A DNA stretch of 64,000 nt from the NCBI GenBank assembly GCA_900551915.1, contig URXT01000009.1, positions 1 to 64,000 on the forward strand. Direction: 5' to 3'. The translations under genes were made by a program, and so were the position numbers. This document shows positions 9,605-18,127 of this stretch, one piece after another; within the stretch, counting starts at the first letter, position 1, and every line of letters starts with the position of its first letter. The notes beneath the pieces were generated by a model that saw only the letters and a list, made by a program, of their open reading frames with translations, was not told the DNA's origin and made no database searches. This DNA comes from an uncultured bacterium (GTDB lineage Bacteria; Cyanobacteriota; Vampirovibrionia; Gastranaerophilales; Gastranaerophilaceae).

Positions 9605-10501
9605 ATGCAAATACTTTCAGAATTAGAGAAAATATCGAATTTATCGCTGGCACTCGGATTTTTTGACGGCGTGCATAAAGGGCATCAAGCTGTAATCAAG
9701 CAGGCTGTAAGTTTTGCAAGAGAAAACAATACACAGTCTGCGGTCATAACTTTTTCAAATCATCCGTGCTGTTATTTTTACGGGGTCTGCCCGAAATATC
9801 TTCTAACACGCAGCGGAAGAGAAGAAAAAATTGCAGAACTTGGAGTGGATTATCTTTTTGAATTAGATTTTGAAAGCATTTCCGGGCTGACCGGTGAAGA
9901 ATATTTAAAAGACATTTTAGTAAAACATTTTACACCAAGTGCAATAACCACAGGCTGGAACCACAATTTCGGGTGCAACAAATCCGGTAATGTAAAGCTA
10001 TTGGAAAAACAAGCGCAAAAATTCGGTTACAAATACTTCAAAATCCCGTCTCAAAAGGCAGGAATTCAAACAATAAGCAGCACGGCCATCAGAGATTGCC
10101 TTTTTGACGGCTTGATTGAAGATGCGAACAAAATGCTCGGTTATGAATTTTCAATAAAAGGCAAGGTTGTTGAAGGTCAAAAACTCGGCAGAACAATTGG
10201 TTTTAGAACTGCAAACCTGATTTATCCCAAGGAATTGATTGATTTGCCTTTCGGAGTTTATGCAGCAAAGGTCAAAGTCGGAGATGAAAATTACAAAGGA
10301 ATTACCAATTTTGGAGTCCGACCGACAGTTTCAGACTCAACAAGCCGCTCGCTTGAAACGCATATTCTTAACTTTGATAAAGATATTTACGGCGAAAAAA
10401 TTGAAGTTAGTTTTTTGAAGATGATAAGGCAGGAAAAGAAATTCTCATCTCTACAGGAGTTAAAAAAACAAATTGCCATAGATATTCGCCAACTCTTCTA
10501 A
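9605..10501 (+). CDS. ribF: Bifunctional riboflavin kinase/FAD synthetase
   Basis: 298 residues, normal length. The N-terminal nucleotidyltransferase-fold FAD synthetase half shows GFFDGVHKGHQAVI (the HxGH-type site) and STAIRDCLFDG. The C-terminal riboflavin kinase half shows KLGRTIGFRTANL, which holds the conserved GxxTAN flavin/ATP loop, and ends with the RQEKKFSSLQELKKQI signature. It makes FMN and FAD in the cytoplasm, supplying for example TrxB and MetF in this window. The stop overlaps the 3' end of the convergent HTH gene by 4 bp. Confidence 0.95.
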   Translation: MQILSELEKISNLSLALGFFDGVHKGHQAVIKQAVSFARENNTQSAVITFSNHPCCYFYGVCPKYLLTRSGREEKIAELGVDYLFELDFESISGLTGEEYLKDILVKHFTPSAITTGWNHNFGCNKSGNVKLLEKQAQKFGYKYFKIPSQKAGIQTISSTAIRDCLFDGLIEDANKMLGYEFSIKGKVVEGQKLGRTIGFRTANLIYPKELIDLPFGVYAAKVKVGDENYKGITNFGVRPTVSDSTSRSLETHILNFDKDIYGEKIEVSFLKMIRQEKKFSSLQELKKQIAIDIRQLF

Positions 10502-10704
10502 TTTTTTTCGATTTTAATATTGTATCCAAGAATTTCAAGAATTTGCAGAGTTTCTTTAAGTGTAATGCTTTCGCGGATAAGTTTTCCCGAGAGGGTATTT
10601 ATTGTATATTTTTTGCCGGTTTTCTCACTCATCATTGCTGCTAGTTGCTTAAAAGTAACAGCTTCGCGCGCCATATAATACTTTATATCATTTCGAATAT
10701 CCAT
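10498..10704 (-). CDS. Small helix-turn-helix regulator R1, divergent from pilin 2
   Basis: 68 residues, almost entirely an XRE-like helix-turn-helix fold: AREAVTFKQLAAMMSEKTG, then NTLSGKLIRESITLKETLQI. Small proteins of this pattern bind DNA as dimers. It is head to head with pilin 2 across 111 bp that contain a strong pilin promoter overlapped by inverted and direct repeats, which makes it a likely local repressor of pilin 2 and perhaps of itself. A TATAAT ends 6 nt before its ATG, so its own mRNA is probably leaderless, as for lambda cI from PRM. The specific target is inferred from position only. Confidence 0.75.
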   Translation of the reverse strand: MDIRNDIKYYMAREAVTFKQLAAMMSEKTGKKYTINTLSGKLIRESITLKETLQILEILGYNIKIEKN

Positions 10705-10710
10705 TATCTA

Positions 10711-10716
10711 ATTATA
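10711..10716 (-). promoter_or_regulatory. -10 element of R1, predicted leaderless start
   Basis: TATAAT on the minus strand, then TAGATA, then the R1 ATG at 10704. A weak TTTAGA lies 17 nt upstream (10739-10734). Confidence 0.5.
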
Positions 10717-10722
10717 TTCTGC

Positions 10723-10751
10723 TTGCATTAATTTCTAAAATAAGTTATAAT
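10723..10751 (+). promoter_or_regulatory. Promoter of pilin 2
   Basis: TTGCAT (10723-10728), exactly 17 nt, TATAAT (10746-10751). The -10 box overlaps the left inverted-repeat arm, so a bound regulator would exclude RNA polymerase. Predicted 5' UTR is near 58 nt. Confidence 0.7.
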
Positions 10752-10802
10752 TTTCATGATATTTCAATATTTTTCATGATTTATAGAGAATTTTATAACT
10801 TA
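10741..10802. promoter_or_regulatory. Operator-like repeats between R1 and pilin 2
   Basis: Perfect inverted repeat TAAGTTATAA (10741-10750) and TTATAACTTA (10793-10802). Between them are two copies of the direct repeat TTTTCATGAT (10751-10760 and 10771-10780) spaced exactly 20 bp, close to two helical turns. The arms flank the pilin 2 transcription start and touch its Shine-Dalgarno. Confidence 0.6.
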
Positions 10803-10815
10803 ATAAGGAGTATTT

Positions 10816-11514
10816 ATGAAAAGATTAACAGGCTTCACTATGTCCGAAGTTCTTATAACTCTGGGCATTATCGGAATTGTTGCTGCGATGATGTTACCTG
10901 CTGTCATAAACAGAGCAAATCATTATATTTTAAAACAACAGTTTAAAAAGGTTTACAATACATATTCAAATGCGCTCCTAAAAGTTTATGCCGAAAATGG
11001 AGCTGTTTTCGATTGCTATTATACTGAGGATAATGCTCCTGATCAATATACACATAACTCACAATGTGTTGAATTTACAGAATCATTTTTGAAAACATTA
11101 AACGTCATCCAAAAATGTGAAAACAATGCCTATGAAAAAGGATGCATTCCCAAATATAAAGGAGTAGATACTATTTATAAAGAACAACATGGAGGACAGG
11201 AAATTGACACAACAGGTTGTTCCGGTTTTTGGGAGAATAACATTTTAAATAAAAATACAGCTTATGTTTTAAGCGACGGCTCTATTATAGTAACGTACTT
11301 TAATGCATCTTATATGCACACAAAAATATTTCTTGTTGACATAAACGGACATAAAAAACCTAACAAATGGGGTCATGATTTATTTGTTTTTTTAATAAAA
11401 GGTAATGATAAACAAGTATATCTTGGCTATACAAATTCAAAAGGAGGGTGTAGCCCGGTTGAGGATAATGGATACACAACACAACAAATGATTGAGGAAA
11501 TTTACAAAAAATAA
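10816..11514 (+). CDS. Prepilin-like protein 2 (HTH-paired)
   Basis: 232-residue prepilin/pseudopilin-like protein with a short leader MKRLTG, cleavage before FTMSEV at residue 7, Glu at +5, and hydrophobic helix [17 protein letters not shown]. The globular domain contains several cysteines (for example NSQCVEF, IQKCENN, KGCIP, GGCSP) and the recurring phrase INGHKKPNKWGHDLFVF near the C-terminus. TAAGGAG precedes the ATG. No G tract is present. It is preceded by the divergent HTH gene R1 and followed by a strong terminator, so it is a single-gene transcript. Confidence 0.85.
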   Translation: MKRLTGFTMSEVLITLGIIGIVAAMMLPAVINRANHYILKQQFKKVYNTYSNALLKVYAENGAVFDCYYTEDNAPDQYTHNSQCVEFTESFLKTLNVIQKCENNAYEKGCIPKYKGVDTIYKEQHGGQEIDTTGCSGFWENNILNKNTAYVLSDGSIIVTYFNASYMHTKIFLVDINGHKKPNKWGHDLFVFLIKGNDKQVYLGYTNSKGGCSPVEDNGYTTQQMIEEIYKK

Positions 11515-11544
11515 GCCCCTTGATAAAAAGGGGCTTATTTTTTT
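11511..11544 (+). terminator. Terminator of pilin 2 (bidirectional)
   Basis: ATAAGCCCCTT (11511-11521) pairs with AAGGGGCTTAT (11528-11538) over a six-base loop, followed by a T run. It lies between the convergent ends of pilin 2 and the isochorismatase gene. Confidence 0.9.
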
Positions 11545-12088
11545 ATTTAATCAGAGCCTGAATTTCTTTAAAACAAGGATTTTTTGCTGTTTTAAGCCAT
11601 TCAAACAAAACAATTTCAACACACGAAACTTTTACTCCGTTTGAAGCCATTAGTTCTATTCCCTGTTTAAATTCATATTTACTGCGGCTTGCACAGGCAT
11701 CTTTGATTACGTAAACCTCATAACCTTCTCTAAGCAGTGCCGCTGCTGTTTGATGAACGCAAATATGAGTTTCTATCCCGCAAATTACAATTTGCTTTTT
11801 ATTAAAGGCTTTTATTTTTTCAAGAACACCGTCCGCCTCAAGTGCATTAAAAGAAGTTTTTTCAAAAACCGGTGTGTTTTCAGCGAATTCTGCACTTACA
11901 TTTTCTACAGTTGCGCCAAGGCCTTTTGGATACTGCTCTGTTGCAACTACCGGGATATTTAACAGTCTTGCCGATTTTACAAGGTTTGAAACACGTTTTA
12001 CAATAATATCTTTATCAAGTGCATTCACAAGTTTTTCCTGCACATCAATAATCAGCAATAATGAATTTTCCGGGGTTAATACGTTCAT
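11543..12088 (-). CDS. Isochorismatase-family cysteine hydrolase
   Basis: 181 residues with the isochorismatase/nicotinamidase fold. The catalytic Asp is in LLIIDVQEKL (D15), the Lys in FEKTSFNA, and the nucleophile Cys in GIETHICVHQTA, with the cis-peptide-type turn before it. It resembles YcaC-like hydrolases more than nicotinamidases; the metal ligands of nicotinamidase (DxH) are not evident. The substrate is unknown. It is the last gene of the tktC-ftsE-ftsX-receiver operon, 10 bp downstream of the receiver-like gene, with an SD site AAGGAGAG before ATG. Confidence 0.85.
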   Translation of the reverse strand: MNVLTPENSLLLIIDVQEKLVNALDKDIIVKRVSNLVKSARLLNIPVVATEQYPKGLGATVENVSAEFAENTPVFEKTSFNALEADGVLEKIKAFNKKQIVICGIETHICVHQTAAALLREGYEVYVIKDACASRSKYEFKQGIELMASNGVKVSCVEIVLFEWLKTAKNPCFKEIQALIK

Positions 12089-12098
12089 AATTCTCTCC

Positions 12099-13328
12099 TT
12101 AACTATCTATACAGCTTTTGTAATCCTTTATAAAATCTTCGGTCAATGCGCTAAGCAACAACTCCGTAAGGTCTTTTAACGGAATTGAATATTCTTTATT
12201 TTCAGGGCTGTCGAGTCCGCTGTGTGTAATATATATAACAACTTTTGCAAATCCCGGATAAACAATTGTCAGGCGGCTTGTTTGTTTTGGGCTTCGCAGG
12301 TGAAAGATACATCTGTTTTCATCCGTATACTGCTCAATTTTTGTTTCCGGAAGTGTTCCGTCATAAGTGCTTTGGAGTTTATAAAATACCGGAGTAATAA
12401 CATTCTCCATCTTCTTAACAAAAAGTTGTTTAAATAATTTGAAATCTTTTTGAGTATTTTCAGGCTCTAAAGTCCAATCCTCTTCTTCAAGCAAAGCTTT
12501 CTCCTGATAAATAACATAATCATTAGCGCCGAGCATTGCATCAGTCAAGGCAACCGCAGCCTTTTGTTCAAGCTCCTGAAAGGATTTTCCTGAAGTTTCA
12601 CAAAGTCCAGCTTTTATTCTAAAAGCGCCGTCTAAAGCTTTTTTTATTTTTTCAAAAACAATTTCAGCGCCTTTGATATCGGTATTTTCAAGCAGAATAT
12701 AAAACTTGCCGTTTCTCAGTTTTATAACAATATCACGGTTTCTTATTGAACTGCGGATTGAAGCGGAAAGCTTTTCAAAATCAAACATAGCTCTGTCTAA
12801 TTCGTCATAAGTTACAATTAAGAACGAGGATGGCATGCCGGTATTCAAAAGATTGTCCATTAATTCATTAGCGAATTTTTCCGTATAAAAACCGTCTTCT
12901 TCTGAAATAGCTTCTAAATCCTCAAGAAGTTTTTTATTTATTGAAGAGGTTTCTCTTTCTGAGACAACTTTTAAAGCATTAACTGTTTTTATTAAGATAT
13001 CTGCAGGCTTTGAATCTTTCAAAACATAATCCGCTGCGCCAGCATCATACATTGACATTATAAAATCGGTATTATAATTTTCAACGCCGAGTATCAAAAT
13101 TGAATTTGGCAAATTTTCTTTGACAAATTCTGTAATTTGCCGCAGGCGAGGCTTTTCTTCCAGACATAGAAATATAATTGATGGTTTTTCTGTATCAAGA
13201 ACCGAAATTGCCTGCTCAAAACCGATTGTTTTTATTTTATCGGAAGTTCTCACAAGCATAAGTTTCTCTTGCAGATTTTTCCATGCTGCTGCGTTTTCAG
13301 TTATTAATAAGATGTTATTATTTTCCAT
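12099..13328 (-). CDS. Pseudo-receiver plus degenerate GGDEF-like protein in the ftsEX operon
   Basis: 409 residues. Residues 1-125 follow a response-regulator receiver pattern (LLITENAAAW, then SIIFLCLEEKP, then GAADYVLKDSKPADI), but the phospho-acceptor Asp position is Cys (FLCLEE) although the conserved Lys is kept, so phosphorylation is unlikely. Residues about 145-260 look like a GGDEF domain that has lost its catalytic loop: RDIVIKLRNGKFYILLENT stands where GGDEF would be, and YDELDRAMFDFEKLSASI earlier resembles the N-terminal helix. The C-terminal 150 residues are unassigned. The gene lies 5 bp after ftsX, so it may report on or modulate cell division or envelope state. Confidence 0.6.
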   Translation of the reverse strand: MENNNILLITENAAAWKNLQEKLMLVRTSDKIKTIGFEQAISVLDTEKPSIIFLCLEEKPRLRQITEFVKENLPNSILILGVENYNTDFIMSMYDAGAADYVLKDSKPADILIKTVNALKVVSERETSSINKKLLEDLEAISEEDGFYTEKFANELMDNLLNTGMPSSFLIVTYDELDRAMFDFEKLSASIRSSIRNRDIVIKLRNGKFYILLENTDIKGAEIVFEKIKKALDGAFRIKAGLCETSGKSFQELEQKAAVALTDAMLGANDYVIYQEKALLEEEDWTLEPENTQKDFKLFKQLFVKKMENVITPVFYKLQSTYDGTLPETKIEQYTDENRCIFHLRSPKQTSRLTIVYPGFAKVVIYITHSGLDSPENKEYSIPLKDLTELLLSALTEDFIKDYKSCIDS

Positions 13329-13333
13329 AAATC

Positions 13334-14242
13334 TTACACTTGCAGGTGCTTTTTAATACACAAGAAACTTCCGCCTGCTCCAAAGAGAGTTCCCATTGCA
13401 AACATTATTATTATAACAAGATTTTGGGCATAAACAGGCGATGGCACCATAAAGAACTGGTGTACATTTATCAGTCCGTTTTGAACAAAGTTCAAAGGAA
13501 TCAACGCCAAAAGTGAGCCTGTGAATCCATACACCGCACCCTGCATAATCAGAGGAAAGCGAATGTACCAGTTACTTACGCCCATAAGACGCATAATTTC
13601 AATTTCGTCTTTTCGGGATTGAATTACAAGCTGAATGGTGTTGTTGATGATTGTAATCGTCAGCAATGCCATGATTATGACAACAAAAACAGTTATCGTA
13701 TTTACAACATGGTTAAGCGTCTGGATGCGCTTTGCCAAATCCTGAGCGTAACTCATATCTTCAACCGACGTCAGCCCTTTTATATTGTTAAAAACAACAT
13801 CTATGTTTTCCGGTTTGTCAACTTTAACATGAAGCGTGTCAGGAAGCGGGTTTGAAATATCCGGCAAGTTCATTTCCCTTTTGAGATTTGACCAGGAAAC
13901 GTCTTTTGGTATAATCTTTACACCTTCAACGTATTCAAATTCTTTAATTCTGTTTTTTACAGTATTTGTATCTGCCCCTGACTTAAGATATACAGAAATT
14001 TCCAGCACATTACCCAATTCATGAGCGAAAGACGAAATAGACATCGCTGTTCTGAAAAAAGTCCCGAAAATAGTTAATATTGCAGCCATTGTTGTTATAA
14101 TTACAATATTTACGATTCCGGTTCTTCGTATATCATTAAAAGTTTCCATAGAAAGTCTGTATAGAATTCTAAGTTCGCATAACCAGTCTTTCGGAATGTG
14201 TTTTTTAACCTTTTTCTTTATTTTAAGTTTTTGATCATTCAT
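13334..14242 (-). CDS. ftsX: Cell division ABC transporter permease FtsX
   Basis: 302 residues with four membrane segments: one near residue 45 (IVNIVIITTMAAILTIFGTF), an extracytoplasmic domain with EISVYLKSGADTNTVKNRI and IIPKDVSWSNLKREM, then three C-terminal segments. FtsX with FtsE transmits ATP-driven conformational change across the membrane to activate peptidoglycan hydrolases at the division site. The start overlaps ftsE by 8 bp, which is typical. The N-terminal cytoplasmic tail is rich in Lys. Confidence 0.93.
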   Translation of the reverse strand: MNDQKLKIKKKVKKHIPKDWLCELRILYRLSMETFNDIRRTGIVNIVIITTMAAILTIFGTFFRTAMSISSFAHELGNVLEISVYLKSGADTNTVKNRIKEFEYVEGVKIIPKDVSWSNLKREMNLPDISNPLPDTLHVKVDKPENIDVVFNNIKGLTSVEDMSYAQDLAKRIQTLNHVVNTITVFVVIIMALLTITIINNTIQLVIQSRKDEIEIMRLMGVSNWYIRFPLIMQGAVYGFTGSLLALIPLNFVQNGLINVHQFFMVPSPVYAQNLVIIIMFAMGTLFGAGGSFLCIKKHLQV

Positions 14243-14912
14243 AAGTACCTGCTTGTATATCCCTTACAATTTCCCCTTTATCAAGAGTAATTACGCGTTT
14301 TCTAAAATAATCAACCATTGCGTTATCATGGGTTGAAACAATAACAGTAATTCCTCTCTGATTAATCTGGTCTAAAATCTGCATAATTTCAAGAGAATTT
14401 TTAGGGTCAAGATTGCCTGTAGGTTCATCAGCAATCAGAAGCGGCGGCCCATTAACAATAGCCCTTGCAATACCTACTCTTTGCTGTTCACCGCCAGAAA
14501 GCTCCGCTGGCGTTGCGCGCATTTTTTCATGCAGACCGACAATTTTTAAAGCGCCTGTTACACGTGCGTTAATTTCTCTTGAACTTATACCAAGCGTTCT
14601 GATAACGTAGGCGACATTATCAAAAACACTTTGGTTTTGAAGAAGCTTGTAATCCTGGAAAACAATTCCCATACAACGGCGCAGATTCGGGACTTTGTCG
14701 TTCGAAAGATTTGCAATATTTATTCCTCCAATAGTAACAGTTCCGCTTGTCGGGCGCTCTTCATTGTAAAGAAGCTTCATTAAAGTTGATTTTCCGGCTC
14801 CGGACGCTCCAACAATAAATACAAACTCTCCTGACATAATATCAAGATTAATATTTTTTAAAGCGTAGTTATCATTTTTATATTTTTTTGTAACTGATCT
14901 GAATTGTATCAT
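14235..14912 (-). CDS. ftsE: Cell division ATP-binding protein FtsE
   Basis: 225-residue ABC ATPase. Walker A is GASGAGKST, the signature is LSGGEQQRVGIARA, Walker B is LLIADEPTGNLD, and the H-loop is VSTHD. The opening MIQFRSVTKKY and the overlap with ftsX distinguish it from general LolD/MacB-type ATPases. It energises FtsX at the septum. It sits 15 bp downstream of the transketolase half gene. Confidence 0.95.
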   Translation of the reverse strand: MIQFRSVTKKYKNDNYALKNINLDIMSGEFVFIVGASGAGKSTLMKLLYNEERPTSGTVTIGGINIANLSNDKVPNLRRCMGIVFQDYKLLQNQSVFDNVAYVIRTLGISSREINARVTGALKIVGLHEKMRATPAELSGGEQQRVGIARAIVNGPPLLIADEPTGNLDPKNSLEIMQILDQINQRGITVIVSTHDNAMVDYFRKRVITLDKGEIVRDIQAGTYE

Positions 14913-14927
14913 TAAACCTTAATTCCT

Positions 14928-15890
14928 CTATTTTCTTCTACAGAGCCTGTCAATTTCTTCCTTGATTGATTTGGCGAGTTTATCAGCAGACAAACCGTAG
15001 TAATCAAGAAGAAAATCCCATTTTCCGCTTTGACCGAACCGGTCGTTCACACCGATTCTTTTAACTTTTACCGGAGCATACTCACTCAAAAGTTCGCATA
15101 CAGCACTTCCAAGCCCTCCGATTATTGAGTGATTTTCAACAGTTATCACAAAACCTGTTTTTTCTGCACTTTCTATTATTGTAACATCATCCAGCGGTTT
15201 GACAACCGGAGCATGAACAATCCTAATAGAATACCCTTGCTGCTTAAGAAGTTCGCCTGCAAGAATTGTTTCTGCCAGAGTTTCACCGTTTGTAATTACA
15301 GCTGCGTCACTACCTTCTGAAATAATTTTCGCTTTGCCGAATTCAAATTTATAGTTATCATCAAAGATATCACACACATTAGTTCGCGGAATACGAATAT
15401 ACATTGGCCCGTAATTTTCAGCAGCATATTTAATAACCTGCTCACACTCTCTGCAATCAGCAGGAACAATTACAGACATATGCGGAAGTCCGCGCATTAA
15501 AGAAACATCCTCCAAAGCCTGATGGCTTGCTCCGTCTTCTCCAACTGTAACTCCGCCGTGAGTTCCTACAATTTTCACATTGAATTCAGGATAGCAAACG
15601 GAATTTCTAATCTGGTCATACGTACGGCCTGTTACAAACATTGCAAAACTTGCAACAAACGGAATTTTACCGGCAGAAGCAAGGCCTGCCGCGGTTGCAA
15701 TCATATCCTGCTCAGCAATACCACAGTCAAAAAATCTTTCAGGAAAGGACTTTGCAAAAAACTGGGTTTGTGTCGAGCATGCCAAATCCGCATCCATAAC
15801 TATAATATTAGGATTTGTATGCCCTAATGCTTCAAGGGTTTTCCCGAAAGCTGAACGGATTGATTTTGTTTCTTTTTTATTGAGTATCAT
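14928..15890 (-). CDS. Transketolase C-terminal subunit (split transketolase)
   Basis: 320 residues containing the pyrimidine-binding and C-terminal domains of transketolase, beginning SIRSAFGKTLEALG. The key segment is DCGIAEQDMIATAAGLAS with the catalytic Glu that activates thiamine diphosphate, then GVTVGEDGASHQALEDVSLM. There is no N-terminal PP-binding domain, so it must pair with a separate N-terminal subunit, as in many anaerobes; that partner gene is not adjacent or elsewhere in the window. The enzyme serves the non-oxidative pentose phosphate pathway. It heads the operon that continues into ftsEX. Confidence 0.85.
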   Translation of the reverse strand: MILNKKETKSIRSAFGKTLEALGHTNPNIIVMDADLACSTQTQFFAKSFPERFFDCGIAEQDMIATAAGLASAGKIPFVASFAMFVTGRTYDQIRNSVCYPEFNVKIVGTHGGVTVGEDGASHQALEDVSLMRGLPHMSVIVPADCRECEQVIKYAAENYGPMYIRIPRTNVCDIFDDNYKFEFGKAKIISEGSDAAVITNGETLAETILAGELLKQQGYSIRIVHAPVVKPLDDVTIIESAEKTGFVITVENHSIIGGLGSAVCELLSEYAPVKVKRIGVNDRFGQSGKWDFLLDYYGLSADKLAKSIKEEIDRLCRRK

Positions 15891-16158
15891 AAAAGCCGGC
15901 CTCGTAATTTATGTCTTAAACATATACAACTCACCTAATATAATATCATAAATAATCCGCAACATACAAAATAGTATAATATATTAAGCGTATTGTAAAT
16001 TTTTTACCAGCCGAAACCCTCACGTCTTAATGTTTTTGGTATGATTATGTTAAGAATTATTAAAAATATCTTTAGATTTAGCAATTTATTTTATTCAGGG
16101 ATATTTAAACAGTAGAATAGGAATAAGACAAAATTATTTATTGAAAGGAAATGATAAG

Positions 16159-17295
16159 ATGATGCAAATTCCAAATCTCCCCAACCCTTACATGCAGGCT
16201 ATACAACCTCAACAGCCTCAAAGTTACAATGCTGTTAAAATTGATGTACACAACCCATCTGTTATAGCACCTGGAGTTGCACAAGCAGCACCTCAAACAG
16301 CACAATATGCACAGCCGACAATGCCTTACTATCAGTATCCGCAAGCTCCGGTATATCAATACCCGCAAGCTCCGATTCAACCGTATTATATGCCTGCACA
16401 GCAGCCGGTTGTAATCCCGCCTCAGGTAACAGAACAAGCTCCGGCAGCACTTCCACAAACTCCTCAAGCTCCTCAAGCTCCGCAGGCTCAAGCTCCTGCT
16501 GCTGAAGTTGCAGCAGCTCCGGTTAATGTTCCGCAGCCTGTAGTCACCGAAAAACCTGCAGAAAAAACTGAAGTAAGCGATGCTAAAAAACCAGAAATTG
16601 AACCTTCGGCACCGTTAGAACCGCAAGTTGATTTAAATGCATTCATTTCAAAATTAGCAAACCCTGATTATGAAGTTCAAGCTTCAGCTATGGAAGAAAT
16701 AGCAAACATGGTTAAAGACAATCCGCAAAAAGCTACTGAATTACTTGATGTTAAAGTAATGGATACATTAAATAATATTATTAATGCGGACTCTTCAAAA
16801 CTCACAGGTCCGACACAAGAACAAATCGCAGCAAGACAAAAATTAATCAAAAATGAACAAATGACAGACGCTGAAAAAACTTTAGCTACTACAATCACAC
16901 CGATGGAACAAGCTGAAAGAAATAAAAGCTATGCAATGTTCACAACAGCTATCTTGCAGAAACTCTACTCAGAGGAAGTTGCCAAATTAACCAACACTTC
17001 AGTTCCTCTAACAGAATTGCCGGGTGCAGTAACAATTGTTGAACAGTTGAAAAACAACCCGAACCCGATGGTAAGAACTTCAGCTATTGAAGCATTATCA
17101 TACATCCAGCAGCCTGAATACAAAGCTGATTTGAATACATTATTCACAATTGCAAAGAACGATCAGGACAAAAATGTTCAGGAAGCAGCAACAGCAGCAC
17201 TTGACAAATTAAATAAAATGGCAGAAGAAGTAAAACCTGAAGCAAAAAAAGTTGAAATGACACCTAATGCTCAAGCTCCTGCCCAAGCAGCATAA
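16159..17295 (+). CDS. Proline/glutamine-rich HEAT-repeat-like protein
   Basis: 378 residues from the ATG at 16159; AAAGGA lies 9 bp before it, better placed than for an upstream in-frame TTG at 16141. Residues 1-155 are low complexity, rich in Pro, Gln, Ala and Tyr, with near repeats such as YQYPQAPVYQYPQAP and QAPQAPQAQAPAA. The rest is alpha-helical with HEAT-like units (NPDYEVQASAMEEIANMV, NPNPMVRTSAIEALSYI, KNVQEAATAALDKL). No signal peptide or catalytic motif is seen. It could be a scaffold; the function is unknown. It is a single-gene unit with its own terminator. Confidence 0.8.
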   Translation: MMQIPNLPNPYMQAIQPQQPQSYNAVKIDVHNPSVIAPGVAQAAPQTAQYAQPTMPYYQYPQAPVYQYPQAPIQPYYMPAQQPVVIPPQVTEQAPAALPQTPQAPQAPQAQAPAAEVAAAPVNVPQPVVTEKPAEKTEVSDAKKPEIEPSAPLEPQVDLNAFISKLANPDYEVQASAMEEIANMVKDNPQKATELLDVKVMDTLNNIINADSSKLTGPTQEQIAARQKLIKNEQMTDAEKTLATTITPMEQAERNKSYAMFTTAILQKLYSEEVAKLTNTSVPLTELPGAVTIVEQLKNNPNPMVRTSAIEALSYIQQPEYKADLNTLFTIAKNDQDKNVQEAATAALDKLNKMAEEVKPEAKKVEMTPNAQAPAQAA

Positions 17296-17327
17296 TAAAT
17301 CAAATTCCTTTCTTTAAATAAAAAGCG

Positions 17328-17363
17328 AAAAGACCTTTGAGAAAATTTCTTAAAGGTCTTTTT
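17328..17363 (+). terminator. Terminator of the HEAT-repeat gene
   Basis: AAAAGACCTTT (17328-17338) pairs with AAAGGTCTTTT (17352-17362) and the inner bases continue the stem; a T run follows. Confidence 0.9.
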
Positions 17364-17402
17364 GCAAATAAAATAAATCTTACTTAAAACAACTGAACAA
17401 TA

Positions 17403-18113
17403 TTATGTATTTACAGTTTCTTTTACTGACTGGCGGCTTGCCGGAACAGGAAGACAGTTTTCATAACCTGCAAGTTTTGATATTTGTTCACCCCACTGAT
17501 AAATGATTTCATCCTCTGGAAGTTGATACGAAATCGGTTTTCCTATGTGAAGTTTTACATTGCGTCTTGTGAAAGGCTTTAATTTCGGGTATCCATCAAA
17601 GCCTTCAATTCCAACAGGAACAATATCAGCTTTAGCATTTTTTGCAATTACAACAAAACCTTTTTTTACTTCATCAAGCTTCCCGTAAGGTCTTATGCCA
17701 CCTTGAGGAAAAACTCCGAGCGACCAGCTTGTTGCAAGAATATCACGAACTGTTTTAAAAGTAGCGATTTCAGGCTTAGTTCTGTCAACAGCGAATGCAC
17801 CTAATCTTTTTACAAGCCAGCTTAATTTTTCACTGTCTACAAAAAGCTCTTTTTTAGCCATATATGCAATAGGCCTCATTGCGGCCATAGAAACCATCGG
17901 CGGGTCAAAAATTGAAACATGATTTGCCGTATAAATAAATTTTCCGCTTTTTGCTTTGGTCGGCAAATTTTCTTTACCGGTTATCTCATAGTTATAGAAT
18001 ACTTTCATAAAGGGAATTACGACTACATACAAAAACCCCATGTAAAACAAAGTTCTGAAGATATTATATTCATATGGATAACGTCTGTTATAATTTCTTT
18101 GTTTTGCGGTCAT
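17403..18113 (-). CDS. 1-acyl-glycerol-3-phosphate acyltransferase-like protein (PlsC family)
   Basis: 236-residue membrane-associated acyltransferase. The HX4D-type motif is ANHVSIFDPP and the second motif is VFPQGGIRPYG, a variant of FPEGTRS with Gln and Gly in place of Glu and Thr. A hydrophobic segment (TLFYMGFLYVVVIPFM) near residue 22 would anchor it. It probably acylates lysophosphatidate in phospholipid synthesis. It lies 14 bp downstream of a paralogous PlsC gene. Confidence 0.85.
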   Translation of the reverse strand: MTAKQRNYNRRYPYEYNIFRTLFYMGFLYVVVIPFMKVFYNYEITGKENLPTKAKSGKFIYTANHVSIFDPPMVSMAAMRPIAYMAKKELFVDSEKLSWLVKRLGAFAVDRTKPEIATFKTVRDILATSWSLGVFPQGGIRPYGKLDEVKKGFVVIAKNAKADIVPVGIEGFDGYPKLKPFTRRNVKLHIGKPISYQLPEDEIIYQWGEQISKLAGYENCLPVPASRQSVKETVNT

Positions 18114-18127
18114 ACTTTCATTACTCC

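Noticed and set aside
10751-10780. The two TTTTCATGAT copies as the start of a CRISPR array
   Set aside because: Only two 10-bp copies 20 bp apart, in a promoter region, with no cas genes; an operator is far more likely.
16138-16491. Leu/Arg/Ser-rich ORF on the minus strand opposite the Pro/Gln-rich gene
   Set aside because: It is the antisense reading of low-complexity codons and has no ribosome site.
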